From contig CAVWHE010000003.1 of the NCBI GenBank assembly GCA_963754845.1, positions 1 through 49,164 of the forward strand: a stretch of DNA of 49,164 nucleotides. Reading direction: 5' to 3'. Numbering within the stretch: position 1 is the stretch's first letter; each line of letters starts with the position of its first letter. The DNA is from JAKASV01 sp963754845 (GTDB lineage: Bacteria; Babelota; Babeliae; Babelales; Vermiphilaceae). Under the pieces are notes generated by a model. It searched no databases. It saw only the letters and a list, made by a program, of their open reading frames with translations, and was not told the origin of the DNA. A program made the position numbers and the translations under genes. Below are positions 15,510 through 24,246 of the stretch, piece by piece.

Positions 15510-16919
15510 ATGAGGATGGAATTCCGAATACCAGCACAACTTTTTTGTTTAGGCCTTCTCCTTTCATGCTCATACGAAGCTCTCGGCTGCCATGGTCGCT
15601 GTCGCGGCAGCAAACGCACACCTACCACAAGCAGGGCACGTAGTTCATCGTCGGCCGATGCAAGCGGAGGGTCGACACGCGCCGTTGAAAAATCGGGGGA
15701 CCCCGCCGACGAGCCCGACATAGAAAGCTTTGTCAGATCTTCACGCAATCGCTCGGAAGGCGAGGTCGTGGGAAGAATTAAGCGAGGTCTTGCAGTCGAA
15801 GCCCAAATGCGCGATGGGCGCCTCGATGAACGTACCTATGACAAATTCGCTGGAGCAGTCGAGCTCCTTGGACAACAAAAAAGACTTGGTGCATTTCACA
15901 CAGTGCGTCCGGTGTTGATTCAGGCAAAAACATCAAGTCTTCTGGCGTGGGAACAGCATGCCCAGGGCCTTGAAGATCAACTTGAGCAGAGCAACGTGAG
16001 CCTGGAAAAGCTGCGTGCCAGAGAAAAGGAAAGCGTCGCACACACTACCGCGCTCGTGCGCGAAAGAGACGGCCTACTATCACACGTCACAGAGCTCGAG
16101 CGCAATCTTGCCACGGCCCAAGAGCAAGCAGGCAGTGCTGGAGAACGCGCCACGGCCGCGACTGCTGAACACACACGTCAGCTTGCAGATCGGGACGCAA
16201 CGATTGCGGAGCTGCGCGCGGACACTACCGCACGCAACCAAGAACTCGAGCGCGCACGAAACGACCTTGCGCGGCAGACAGAAAGAACAACGGTTGCTGC
16301 CGAAGCCGAACGTGCAACTCGCGCACAGGAGCTCCAAAGTTTTCGTGAACAATCCGAAAGGCAGCTCGGAGAAGCCAATGCGCAAACAAGGACCGCAACA
16401 GATGAAATTACGCGCCTCAGGCAGGAACTTGCGCTCGGCACGAATGAGCAGCTTCGCACCGTTCGGGAAAGAGAACAACAAGCAACTAATGCTGCCGAGA
16501 ATGCACAGCGCGAAAATGGGACATGTGAGACTCGCCACGCGCAAGAGATTGCCGGACTTCGTACAAACCTTGCCGCGGCACAAACCCAGGCTCAGGAGGC
16601 GAGGACTGCTGCAGAGACACAACGTGCCGCTGTGGCACAAAGAGATGCCACAAATACTCAACTTCTCCGTGACCTCGAAATGACGCGCCGTGAGTTGAAC
16701 GACATGCGTACAGTCTTGGCGGCGCTCCCATCGCAGCGCGGGCAACGCGCCACACGCATAAGTGGTGTGGCAGGGGCAGCAACACCAACAACGTCACCAG
16801 CTGCGGACGGCGTTGCTTCATCACGGCCTGACTCAAGATCAAAACCTGCGGCTGGTCGTGGATGTGCCCAGCAGACGCCGAGAAGCACTGTAGGTGGTGT
16901 GGCACCAGAGCAGCGGTAA
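15510..16919 (+). CDS. Exported long coiled-coil protein
   Basis: 469 residues. The ATG at 15510 follows GGAGG. A signal peptide (FRIPAQLFCLGLLLSCSYEALGC) may have a lipobox-like Cys. Residues 30-75 are Ser/Arg-rich and disordered-looking. A short globular part (VGRIKRGLAVEAQMRDGRLD, TYDKFAGAVELLGQQKRLG) leads into a coiled coil from about residue 150 to 405, dense in Glu, Arg, Ala and Gln with heptad spacing (for example VTELERNLATAQEQAG). The tail is Thr/Ser/Pro/Gly-rich. No catalytic motif is seen. It is followed by another exported acidic protein after a strong hairpin. A structural or host-contact role is possible. Confidence 0.82.
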   Translation: MRMEFRIPAQLFCLGLLLSCSYEALGCHGRCRGSKRTPTTSRARSSSSADASGGSTRAVEKSGDPADEPDIESFVRSSRNRSEGEVVGRIKRGLAVEAQMRDGRLDERTYDKFAGAVELLGQQKRLGAFHTVRPVLIQAKTSSLLAWEQHAQGLEDQLEQSNVSLEKLRAREKESVAHTTALVRERDGLLSHVTELERNLATAQEQAGSAGERATAATAEHTRQLADRDATIAELRADTTARNQELERARNDLARQTERTTVAAEAERATRAQELQSFREQSERQLGEANAQTRTATDEITRLRQELALGTNEQLRTVREREQQATNAAENAQRENGTCETRHAQEIAGLRTNLAAAQTQAQEARTAAETQRAAVAQRDATNTQLLRDLEMTRRELNDMRTVLAALPSQRGQRATRISGVAGAATPTTSPAADGVASSRPDSRSKPAAGRGCAQQTPRSTVGGVAPEQR

Positions 16920-16965
16920 GGCAACAGTTAAAACGAATGCGTTAAGTGCCTCAAGAGTACCGTAT

Positions 16966-16990
16966 GATCCCGTGGCGACACCACGGGATC
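16966..16990 (+). other. Strong GC-rich hairpin between two exported-protein genes
   Basis: GATCCCGTGG (16966-16975) and CCACGGGATC (16981-16990) form a perfect 10-pair stem around CGACA. No T-tract follows, so it may mark RNA processing, factor-dependent termination or a protein site. Confidence 0.5.
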
Positions 16991-17082
16991 CGTCGGTGCG
17001 TGTGCGGCCGTTCCGGCGCAAACAGATTCACTTTTAACCGCAGGTCAGTGTGTGCCCTCCTGCCGCGGAGCCTCAGGAAACT

Positions 17083-19845
17083 ATGATCACCAAAATACGA
17101 CTTCATGTCATTTGCACTCTTACTACATTTGTATTCATCGCAACGTCCCCGCTCACGCATCTGTTGGCGTATGACTGGAACAGTTGGCTCAAGCCAATCA
17201 GTCGCTTGAGCGTAAGAGATATGGAAGAGCTTGACGCCTACCTACAGAGAGCATCAACCAAAGGATGTAAGCTGTGGTGGGCACGCGCAGGACTCATTGC
17301 GGCACTTCACAGCCGCGGGCTTCATCGCGGAAGGTCCTCGCACATACCGACCCACGCTCAGGCCTACGCCAAGGGGTTTGACATCGGCCAGACATACGTC
17401 CATGCCGCGCGATTCGTCAACCAACGCACTCTCACCGTCGATGACGCCATAGACTTCTGGTGTGACGTGGCAGTACTGCGTGTCGGTGCGCCATCATACC
17501 ATGATGCCGAAGCCTTCGAGGCTGAGCTCGTTGCAAAGCTGGGGACCGGCCACGTCATACGCCGGCCAGAACAACGGCGCAAAGTAACGCGTACTTACGT
17601 AGCCGACCCCAAGGGTAATTCCACGCATAGTGGCGCTGAAGCCATCCGTGGGCGACGACCCGTGGTCGATGAGGGCGGCGTGTCCGCACGTAAACGTTCA
17701 TGCGGTGTCAGCGCCGACACCGCAAACAGCTCCGACCCTCATACACTCACCGGCGGTGCAACCTCGCACACTGTAGGCGGTCGAACAGCGCTCGAGATGA
17801 CTGACAAATCGCGTACCGCCAACGTTGATCGCGCGACATTTTCAGATACAGGCGATGAGCCCCTCGAAGAACGCAGGCCGTCATCACCTTTGTCACCACG
17901 TGCACCTGCCAATCACGACGGTGACATCGATGAAGGCTCAGGCGGTGATGTGGCCAGTGAGCACGCATCGGCCAGCGACTCAGGCGAAGACGAGCACGAA
18001 GGCGACGACGTCGCTATCGAAGCCGCAGCAAAGCGTTCCGCCGTTATTACGCCAGTCGGGAACGTCAATGAGGGCACTTCAGACACGCAGCACACAAACG
18101 AAGAAGCTCGCGAAGAACGCAGGCCGTCATCACCTTTGTCACCACGTGCACCTGCCAATCACGACGGTGACATCGATGAAGGCTCAGGCGGTGATGTGGC
18201 CAGTGAGCACGCATCGGCCAGCGACTCAGGCGAAGACGAGCACGAAGGCGACGACGTCGCTATCGAAGCCGCAGCACAGCGTTCCGCCGTTATTACGCCA
18301 GTCGGGAACGTCAATGAGGGCACTTCAGACACGCAGCACACAAACGAAGAAGCTCGCGAAGAACGCAGGCCGTCATCACCTTTGTCACCACGTGCACCTG
18401 CCAATCACGACGGTGACATCGATGAAGGCTCAGGCGGTGATGTGGCCAGTGAGCACGCATCGGCCAGCGACTCAGACGAAGACGAGCGCGAAGACGACAT
18501 CAATATCGACGCCGATGGCTCGGCTGAAAGCGGTGACGATGAAGAAGCAATGCCAGGCAATCTCGAGAAGTTCCTCGAGGTCTTGAGAGATGCCGGTCAC
18601 GACGATGATGATGCTGGCACAAGGCAGGATACTATCGACGCACTCGAACTAGTGCGTGCCCCCATGAATACAGATGCACGTGCTGGCATCCATAACAACG
18701 AAACTGACGGCGCCACTACGGTTCATGAAATCCCCGACCACATCAGGCGCGCAGACGAGCCACAACGCACACACATTGTTGCTACCACTGGACCGGTGGC
18801 AGCAGGCGTCGGTAGTGAGCAGCTTCGCTTCCCAGAGCGTCAGTTGGCGATACCAAGTTCCGTCGTTATTACGCCAGTCGGGGACGTCAATGAGGGCGCT
18901 TCAGACACGCAGCTCACAAGCGAAGCAGTTCGCGAAGAACGCAGGCCATCATCGCCCTTGTCACCACACGCACCGGCCAATCACGACGGTGACATCGACG
19001 AAGGCTCAGGCGAAGACGATGAGAACGACGGGCACGCACCAACCAGCGACGCAGACGAAGACAAGCGCAAGGACGACATCAATATCGGCGCCGCAGCAGC
19101 ACCGCGTTCCACCGTTATTACGCCAGTCGGTGTGGGGGGCGGTCACGGAATCACGATAATGGATAACGGCCCCCAAGCCGAAGCAAGAACGCGTGAAGGA
19201 TCCGATGGCGGAGTGAGCAACGAACAGTGTGCAGATGCCGATGCAACCTTCGCCGACGCAAGTCGCCGTGGCCACGATGCGGACACCGACGAACTTGTCG
19301 CATCTCTTCGTGGGCGCATCAGCAGCTTGGAAAGAGAGCGGGCGTCTATATTGGCATGTTGGCAGAATCTAGCGGAATTGTCGCGGGCAGTGCGACCAAC
19401 AGCGGGAGGCCTTTTGGACCCCCACGAAGGCGAGCTGGGGCACGAACGCGAGGGAGCAAGCACTTTTACGCGTATCGATGAGGCCGGGAGCAGGGGTGAA
19501 ACAAACGGCAATCCTTCCGCGGGTGCCTCTGTTGATCGGAGTAACCAGACAGCGACGGCCGATCTTATCGAGGAAAACAATCGCTTGCGTGCCGAAAATG
19601 CCATGCTGCAAGAAGAGAGCAATGAATTTCAGCAGACCATGGATGGCTTCGGGGCACTCCTTGACCACGTCATGCGCGCACGTGACGATATGCCGGCGGC
19701 TGAGCTACGTGCCGAAATAAAAGCCCTTTTGGACGATGGCGATGCAGCAGATGAAGATGACAACGATGGCGATAATGGTGGGGACGGTGGCGATGATGAG
19801 GATGCCCACAGTGAGGATAATGAGATGACCGAACCGGACGAATGA
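17083..19845 (+). CDS. Exported, very acidic protein with near-identical 82-residue tandem repeats
   Basis: 920 residues. The ATG at 17083 (GGAG about 15 bases before) gives a signal peptide (TKIRLHVICTLTTFVFIATSPLTHLLA). Residues 30-165 look folded (SWLKPISRLSVRDMEELDAY, FDIGQTYVHAARFVNQR). From about residue 262 the protein carries 82-residue units containing RRPSSPLSPRAPANHDGDI, EGSGGDVASEHASASDSGED and VITPVGNVNEGTSDTQHT. There are two full copies plus a third that diverges halfway, and a worn copy near residue 595. The C-terminus has a coiled coil (ENNRLRAENAMLQEESNEF) and ends in an Asp/Glu/Gly/Asn-rich tail. The repeat DNA is almost unmutated. No enzyme motif is visible. It is probably extracellular or periplasmic, unstructured and perhaps metal-binding. 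Confidence 0.85.
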   Translation: MITKIRLHVICTLTTFVFIATSPLTHLLAYDWNSWLKPISRLSVRDMEELDAYLQRASTKGCKLWWARAGLIAALHSRGLHRGRSSHIPTHAQAYAKGFDIGQTYVHAARFVNQRTLTVDDAIDFWCDVAVLRVGAPSYHDAEAFEAELVAKLGTGHVIRRPEQRRKVTRTYVADPKGNSTHSGAEAIRGRRPVVDEGGVSARKRSCGVSADTANSSDPHTLTGGATSHTVGGRTALEMTDKSRTANVDRATFSDTGDEPLEERRPSSPLSPRAPANHDGDIDEGSGGDVASEHASASDSGEDEHEGDDVAIEAAAKRSAVITPVGNVNEGTSDTQHTNEEAREERRPSSPLSPRAPANHDGDIDEGSGGDVASEHASASDSGEDEHEGDDVAIEAAAQRSAVITPVGNVNEGTSDTQHTNEEAREERRPSSPLSPRAPANHDGDIDEGSGGDVASEHASASDSDEDEREDDINIDADGSAESGDDEEAMPGNLEKFLEVLRDAGHDDDDAGTRQDTIDALELVRAPMNTDARAGIHNNETDGATTVHEIPDHIRRADEPQRTHIVATTGPVAAGVGSEQLRFPERQLAIPSSVVITPVGDVNEGASDTQLTSEAVREERRPSSPLSPHAPANHDGDIDEGSGEDDENDGHAPTSDADEDKRKDDINIGAAAAPRSTVITPVGVGGGHGITIMDNGPQAEARTREGSDGGVSNEQCADADATFADASRRGHDADTDELVASLRGRISSLERERASILACWQNLAELSRAVRPTAGGLLDPHEGELGHEREGASTFTRIDEAGSRGETNGNPSAGASVDRSNQTATADLIEENNRLRAENAMLQEESNEFQQTMDGFGALLDHVMRARDDMPAAELRAEIKALLDDGDAADEDDNDGDNGGDGGDDEDAHSEDNEMTEPDE
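17866..18480 (+). repeat. 246-bp direct tandem repeat, 2.5 copies, in frame
   Basis: Units start at 17866, 18112 and 18358. The first two are identical except for a visible A/C change (gcagcaaagcg against gcagcacagcg). The third matches until about 18474 and then diverges. The period is a multiple of three, so the reading frame is kept. Confidence 0.93.
18866..19012 (+). repeat. Diverged copy of the 246-bp unit
   Basis: The stretch from gttattacgccagtcggg through the block encoding RRPSSPLSPHAPANHDGDI repeats the second half of one unit and the first half of the next, with scattered substitutions. A fragment of the unit recurs near 19107-19130. The array was therefore once longer or expanded twice. 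Confidence 0.8.
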
Positions 19846-19873
19846 CCCGCTCGCATATGCGCTGAGACAACGG

Positions 19874-20356
19874 TCAAACTCGAGGGCACAAAAGGTTGAC
19901 GCACCGACCATCCTCTCTTGTTATGGTTATGGCTCGCACGTCACCCTCGTACTCAAGGAGCACGTGACACACATCGGTTTTTAAGAGCGGCGTAATAACC
20001 TCAGGCCATTCTATGAATGATCGGCTCGCGTGTGCGTAGAGGTATTCATCGAAGCCGAGGCCACAGAACACGGAAAGGTTTGTGACGCGGTAAAGATCAA
20101 AGTGGTAAAAACGGGTATCGCTGTGCGTGTAGATGTTCACGTACGTGAACGTTGGGCTCGGTATGGGAACCTTAACGCCCACAGTTCTCAGGATGGTGCG
20201 AATGAGCGTCGTTTTCCCTGCCCCTAGCGGACCGCTAAACGTCATAACGTGGCACGTTTCAAGAAGGTTGACAAGGCAGCGGGAAATGGTAGGAATGTCG
20301 TCAAGGCCGTACAAGAAACGCGAAGGAGCCTGCTTTTTGGGGATAGATTTTCTCAT
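19874..20356 (-). CDS. tsaE: tRNA threonylcarbamoyladenosine biosynthesis ATPase TsaE
   Basis: 160 residues. It has the TsaE P-loop GPLGAGKTTLIR near residue 42, then PSPTFTYVNIY and FYHFDLYRV, with LGFDEYL and IEWPEVI near the end. TsaE drives the TsaB-TsaD complex that forms t6A37 on ANN-decoding tRNAs in the cytoplasm. It overlaps the preceding NYN-domain gene by four bases (ATGA), suggesting coupled translation. Length and motifs are normal for the family. Confidence 0.94.
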   Translation of the reverse strand: MRKSIPKKQAPSRFLYGLDDIPTISRCLVNLLETCHVMTFSGPLGAGKTTLIRTILRTVGVKVPIPSPTFTYVNIYTHSDTRFYHFDLYRVTNLSVFCGLGFDEYLYAHASRSFIEWPEVITPLLKTDVCHVLLEYEGDVRAITITREDGRCVNLLCPRV

Positions 20357-20946
20357 AGTTTTTCGAGCTTTGAACGCAGAAGTTTTTCGATTTTTGACAG
20401 CTGATGAGTGTACAACCTGTGGCGCTGTTTGGGAAGGTATGCCCCTTCCTCATTCTCGTCCTTACAGACGACGGCGTTCTTGACTGCTTGCTCCATGATG
20501 GCGTCAAGCTCGGGGCTGCTCGTATGCGACGTCTTGACGACTGTTGCCGACTTTTTGTGAACCGCACGCGTACGCAGCGATTCGCGAACGAGGCTAAAAA
20601 ACAAAGCCCCGTCGATCGACGGCACACCATAGGAGCAGGCCCATCGGCCAAGTTCACGGTCGGATGACACAAGTAAAAGGTCTGCCTTGTAATGTGCGGC
20701 GATGTAATTTTTTATGTAATCGTCGGCGCTCCTTCCGCGCCCGGCATGCACAACGTCGACACCATCACTCCGTTCCTGCGTACACCAGATGAAAAAGCCA
20801 CCATCGAAGACCACGATAAATTTGTGACCACGTTTGCGCGCATACCGAACAAGCACCCGTACGAGTTCACCGCGTGAGCGCTCGTCAACGTGAGACGGAT
20901 CTCCCTCGCGCTTGAGGACGTTATAGGCGTCGACGAGTATTATCAT
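20353..20946 (-). CDS. NYN-domain (YacP-like) ribonuclease
   Basis: 197 residues; the ATG at 20946 is preceded by GAGAT. It begins IILVDAYNVLKR and continues with KFIVVFDGG, VVHAGRGRSADDYIKNYIA and LLLVSSDRELGRWACSYG. The Asp residues of these four motifs form the PIN/NYN metal site. The C-terminal 50 or so residues are charged and helical. YacP/Rae1 proteins cleave ribosome-associated or structured RNA. The particular target here is unknown. It forms a two-gene unit with tsaE. Confidence 0.85.
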   Translation of the reverse strand: MIILVDAYNVLKREGDPSHVDERSRGELVRVLVRYARKRGHKFIVVFDGGFFIWCTQERSDGVDVVHAGRGRSADDYIKNYIAAHYKADLLLVSSDRELGRWACSYGVPSIDGALFFSLVRESLRTRAVHKKSATVVKTSHTSSPELDAIMEQAVKNAVVCKDENEEGAYLPKQRHRLYTHQLSKIEKLLRSKLEKL

Positions 20947-21094
20947 GGATCTCTATTTCCTGGCAAACAAACAAAGCGAACCGAACGCACGAGTGTCGAT
21001 ACAACGGGACACTGCCCCCCGTATTTCCACATTTTTAGCATATCTGAGGTATGCACATTCATGAAAGTTTATGCACGTCAGCGCTTTTTTGCCA

Positions 21095-21122
21095 TTGAAA
21101 ATGAAATAAGTATCTGTAAAAT
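21095..21122 (+). promoter_or_regulatory. Candidate promoter for atpG
   Basis: TTGAAA (21095-21100) and TAAAAT (21117-21122) with a 16-base spacer, each five of six against consensus, about 50 bases before the GTG start. This supports independent transcription of the isolated atpG gene. Confidence 0.5.
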
Positions 21123-21174
21123 CAGAACTGGTGTCCAAATTTTTTGTTGACCACGCGTACGCAGGGGGTCTTCG

Positions 21175-22047
21175 GTGTCCCAGCTTATTCGAATGCGCCG
21201 CCGTATTAGAACTATTGAGACCATTCGTAAGATCACCAACGCCATGAGACTCGTCGCACGATCCGGTCATGCGCGACTCAAACACAAAGAAGGAGCTGGC
21301 AAAGATTACATGGGAACCGTCGAGCAACTTTATTATACACTCAAGAATCGCGTTGACATACAAAGCAGCGCATCCGAAGTTGAGAAAAAACTTTCGCGTG
21401 GCGAGCTTGTCGTGCTCGTCGGTTCACAAAAGGGGCTTTGCGGAACTTTTAATGTCGAAATTTTCAAACTTTTTGATAATTACCTCCGCGACCACCAGCA
21501 TGTTTATTGTGCAGCCGTCGGCAGACGGGCAACCGATCATGTGCACGAAAACGTCCCTGCACCCATGGTACGCGCCTCGGTTGTCGGTTTTGGCACAACG
21601 ACGATAATGAGCGCCGTTGCGCAGCTCATGCCCGTGATAAGGTCCTCGCTCGTACGCCATGAGAACGTCACGGTCATAAGCAACATTTCCAAAACGTTTT
21701 TTGTGCAAAAACCAAGTATTACGTGCATGCTCCCCCCGGCTCCTTCGGCCGACGAACATGCAGATCGTGCACACTTTGCACCCGACATTTTTGCTAATTA
21801 CCTCTGGGAGCAACCGATTCAATCGATTATCGAAGATTTGACCGTACTCTACCTTGAAGCAAAAGTTTATTCTCTTCTCTTTCAATCGCTCCTGGCAGAG
21901 CAGGCGTCGCGGTTTCTTTCCATGGACAGTTCAACTCATAATGCTGATGGACTCCTCGAGGTAAGTAAGATCGAGTACAACAAACTACGTCAAGCAAAAA
22001 TTACCAAGGAAGTCAACGAACTTGCCAGCGTCGATTTGGTCGACTGA
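21175..22047 (+). CDS. atpG: F1 ATP synthase gamma subunit, isolated gene
   Basis: 290 residues from a GTG at 21175 with a G-rich Shine-Dalgarno (GGGGG). The N-terminal helix RMRRRIRTIETIRKITNAMRLVA and the C-terminal helix (EVSKIEYNKLRQAKITKEVNEL) form the gamma shaft; the middle has VLVGSQKGLCGTFNVEIF, the conserved gamma motif. The product is the rotary stalk of F1 and works only with alpha, beta, delta and epsilon subunits. None of those genes is adjacent, whereas in most bacteria atpG sits between atpA and atpD. Residues 200-215 (PPAPSADEHADRAHFAPDIF) are typical of the family. The other subunits presumably lie elsewhere. Confidence 0.92.
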   Translation: MSQLIRMRRRIRTIETIRKITNAMRLVARSGHARLKHKEGAGKDYMGTVEQLYYTLKNRVDIQSSASEVEKKLSRGELVVLVGSQKGLCGTFNVEIFKLFDNYLRDHQHVYCAAVGRRATDHVHENVPAPMVRASVVGFGTTTIMSAVAQLMPVIRSSLVRHENVTVISNISKTFFVQKPSITCMLPPAPSADEHADRAHFAPDIFANYLWEQPIQSIIEDLTVLYLEAKVYSLLFQSLLAEQASRFLSMDSSTHNADGLLEVSKIEYNKLRQAKITKEVNELASVDLVD

Positions 22048-22176
22048 TCGGCATTGGTTCGCTTCCCATTATCCGCAACGCCACCGGCGATACTATGTGC
22101 GTGTGCGAAGATGTCAAAAAGCGTTATAGTTTATCGTCGCGATGCGAAGTCATCGATGCTTTATCAATGTCGGTAA

Positions 22177-22779
22177 ATGGTGGATCATATGGATATAAAG
22201 GCGTATAAAGCGATGATACTCGAACACCTGTACCAGCCATACAGGAATTGCCAGCGGTGTCCCCTGGCGACCCTGGGCAGAACTCACGTTGTCTTCGGCC
22301 AGGGGGACTCTGATGCCAGCATTATGTTTATCGGCGAAGGACCCGGCTTTCAAGAAGACGTCGAAGGGCTTCCCTTTGTAGGTAGGTCGGGGCAGCTTCT
22401 TGACCGCGTTCTCGATGCAGTCAACATAGAGCGCCGCACGGTGTTTATTACCAACGTCGTCAAGTGTCGGCCACCCAACAACAGACAGCCCCTGCCCAAC
22501 GAAGTCGACACATGCAAAAAATTACTCCTCCTGCAACAGATAAAAATTGTTCAGCCAAAAGTAATATGCACACTGGGCGCCGCAGCCACCCAAGGCCTTC
22601 TTGAGCGGGACATCAAAATAACGAAGGTGCGCGGCCAAAAATTTTCCTTCGAGGGAATTACCGTCATTCCCACATATCACCCAGCGTACATTCTCAGAAA
22701 CCCCGTTGAGCTCACAACTTTTGCTGACGATCTTGCCCTCGTGAGCACCCTCGCAGCCGTTGCGGTAAAAAAAGAATAA
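22177..22779 (+). CDS. udg: Family 4 uracil-DNA glycosylase
   Basis: 200 residues; the ATG at 22189 with GGTGGA upstream is an alternative start four codons in. Family 4 features are the Cys pair in RNCQRCPLA, the active-site GEGPGFQEDVEGLPFVGRSGQ, NVVKCRPPNNRQPLPNEVDTC supplying the other two Fe-S cysteines, LGAAATQGLL, and the HP motif TYHPAYILRNP. It excises uracil from DNA after cytosine deamination or dUTP incorporation. It stands alone between atpG and an exported-protein gene. Confidence 0.94.
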   Translation: MVDHMDIKAYKAMILEHLYQPYRNCQRCPLATLGRTHVVFGQGDSDASIMFIGEGPGFQEDVEGLPFVGRSGQLLDRVLDAVNIERRTVFITNVVKCRPPNNRQPLPNEVDTCKKLLLLQQIKIVQPKVICTLGAAATQGLLERDIKITKVRGQKFSFEGITVIPTYHPAYILRNPVELTTFADDLALVSTLAAVAVKKE

Positions 22780-22839
22780 GTCGTAAGCCCAGAGAGGGCG
22801 CGTACTCGTAAGTTTTTCGTGCGTAGTACCAGTCCATAC

Positions 22840-22868
22840 TTGACTGAGTCACCCAACGAGCCTAGGAT
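22840..22868 (+). promoter_or_regulatory. Candidate promoter for the exported protein at 22912
   Basis: TTGACT (22840-22845) and TAGGAT (22863-22868) with a 17-base spacer. The -35 box is good and the -10 box weak. Confidence 0.4.
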
Positions 22869-22911
22869 GGAGGTAGGCATTTTCTGTCACAAAACACACG
22901 AGGGTCTCATT

Positions 22912-24123
22912 ATGAACGTACGATGTGTGAAACTCGGGATGGTTGCATCAACGATAGGGTGTCTAGTACCCGTTACGAGTCAGGCGCGGATCATGAACGA
23001 GAGCATGTGGGCTGCGGCGTGCTGCACTGCAGCAGTCGCAACCAGTGCCGCTTATGGCCACGTATTTTTGCCATGGGTTACGCGCAAAATGTCTCAGTCA
23101 TCAAAGAAAAAAGCCAGCGAACTTCGTGCACAGGAGCAGGAAAAGCGCCGCGCCCAATGTTATGCCCTCGCCGAGCGCTATACGGTAGCAAGCATGCCAG
23201 CAAGTGGCTTTGAGGTGTTGTGTGCTTACCGCGACAAACTTGCAGCCGACATCGAAACTCTCAAGCGCGAAGGACTCGACTTTACGTGGGACAATCCCGC
23301 AATGCGCGACGGTATCGTGACGCTCGTGCAAAGACTCGAGGAACACGCCCGGCACGCTGCCAAAATCATCGGACTAAGAGTCGCTCTCGAGGCACAAGAA
23401 GAGTACAGAGAGGAGCTCGCCCTCCTGGATACGGATGTTCCTGAGGTGACCAAATTGAGTAGAATCATTCACGAAAAATTTGGCGACAAAATCGACAAAT
23501 TTACCCTTTACAAAGCCGCGCTGACCGCGACCATGGAAAGGTGCAGGCATTTCGGCGCACCTGATGAAGTCATGCAGAAACTCAGCAAGCTCAACAAGGG
23601 GACAAATTACCTCTTCAGTACACCACTTGCCGAAGAACTTACCAGACGAGAGGCCGACAAAAAACGTGACAAGATTTTTGAAGCCGAGATGTTCGGAAAA
23701 GCGTCCATCCAAAAGTTTTACGAAGATGCGCACAAGCACGTTCAGCGGTCGACGCAGATCGTTGAGCAGCTTGCCCAAGAGGTTGCAGCCCACAACCAGG
23801 CGCAACGTGGCATCACGGAAAATTGCACTAACCTTCTTCACAGCATCAAGGGAATGCTTGCGATGTCGGGCATCCACAGCGAGCGGCAAAAAGAACGAAT
23901 CCTTTACGCAATCAACGAGCAGTCCGAGGCCACGCGCGCTGTGATACGTGACATGCTCCGCACAGAACCGCATCCGCAGAGTGGCCTCTTTTGCATCCGT
24001 CGTTCGCAATCAACCGCTCAACCTGTAGCGACCCCACATCACAACGAGAATTCGTCAAAGCCTTCGACCAATCATGAAGATAAGCCGGCTGGCCCCGACA
24101 AGCCATCTGTACCGCCCGCTTAA
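22912..24123 (+). CDS. Exported helical / coiled-coil protein of unknown function
   Basis: 403 residues; the ATG at 22912 follows GAGGGT. The N-terminus has two hydrophobic stretches (LGMVASTIGCLVPVTSQA and AAACCTAAVATSAAYGHVF), which could be a signal peptide and a membrane anchor or a re-entrant pair. From residue 65 it is almost entirely charged helix: KKASELRAQEQEKRRAQCYA, LAADIETLKREGLDF, LEAQEEYREELALLD and so on. The last 40 residues are Ser/Pro/His-rich. No known domain is recognised. It resembles in style the other exported coiled-coil proteins of this window. Confidence 0.8.
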   Translation: MNVRCVKLGMVASTIGCLVPVTSQARIMNESMWAAACCTAAVATSAAYGHVFLPWVTRKMSQSSKKKASELRAQEQEKRRAQCYALAERYTVASMPASGFEVLCAYRDKLAADIETLKREGLDFTWDNPAMRDGIVTLVQRLEEHARHAAKIIGLRVALEAQEEYREELALLDTDVPEVTKLSRIIHEKFGDKIDKFTLYKAALTATMERCRHFGAPDEVMQKLSKLNKGTNYLFSTPLAEELTRREADKKRDKIFEAEMFGKASIQKFYEDAHKHVQRSTQIVEQLAQEVAAHNQAQRGITENCTNLLHSIKGMLAMSGIHSERQKERILYAINEQSEATRAVIRDMLRTEPHPQSGLFCIRRSQSTAQPVATPHHNENSSKPSTNHEDKPAGPDKPSVPPA

Positions 24124-24165
24124 TGGTCCTGAAAGAGTGTGATAAGTTCGGATTTTACGGAGGGG

Positions 24166-24189
24166 AGGCACCTCGTGTGTGGGGTGCCT
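24166..24189 (+). terminator. Hairpin after the coiled-coil gene
   Basis: AGGCACC (24166-24172) pairs with GGTGCCT (24183-24189), seven pairs. A T-rich run (ttcttttta) follows only about 20 bases later, so termination is likely but not textbook. It lies between two same-strand genes. Confidence 0.45.
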
Positions 24190-24246
24190 TCTGTTGTCAG
24201 GTGGTTCTTTTTAACTAATCTTCACAATAAAACTCGCGGAATATCC

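Noticed and set aside
16080..16745. Long minus-strand frame inside the coiled-coil gene
   Set aside because: Cys/Leu/Ser-rich shadow of the biased plus-strand codons, without start signals.
17913..18404. Antisense open frames across the repeat array
   Set aside because: They recur only because the coding repeat recurs; they lack start signals and are shadows of the plus-strand gene.
17866..18480. Regular repeats that might suggest a CRISPR array
   Set aside because: The units are 246 bp head-to-tail coding repeats with no spacers, inside one long open frame.
22819..22911. Upstream extension of the exported protein to an earlier ATG
   Set aside because: It would bury the signal peptide; the ATG at 22912 has GAGGGT and a proper export signal.
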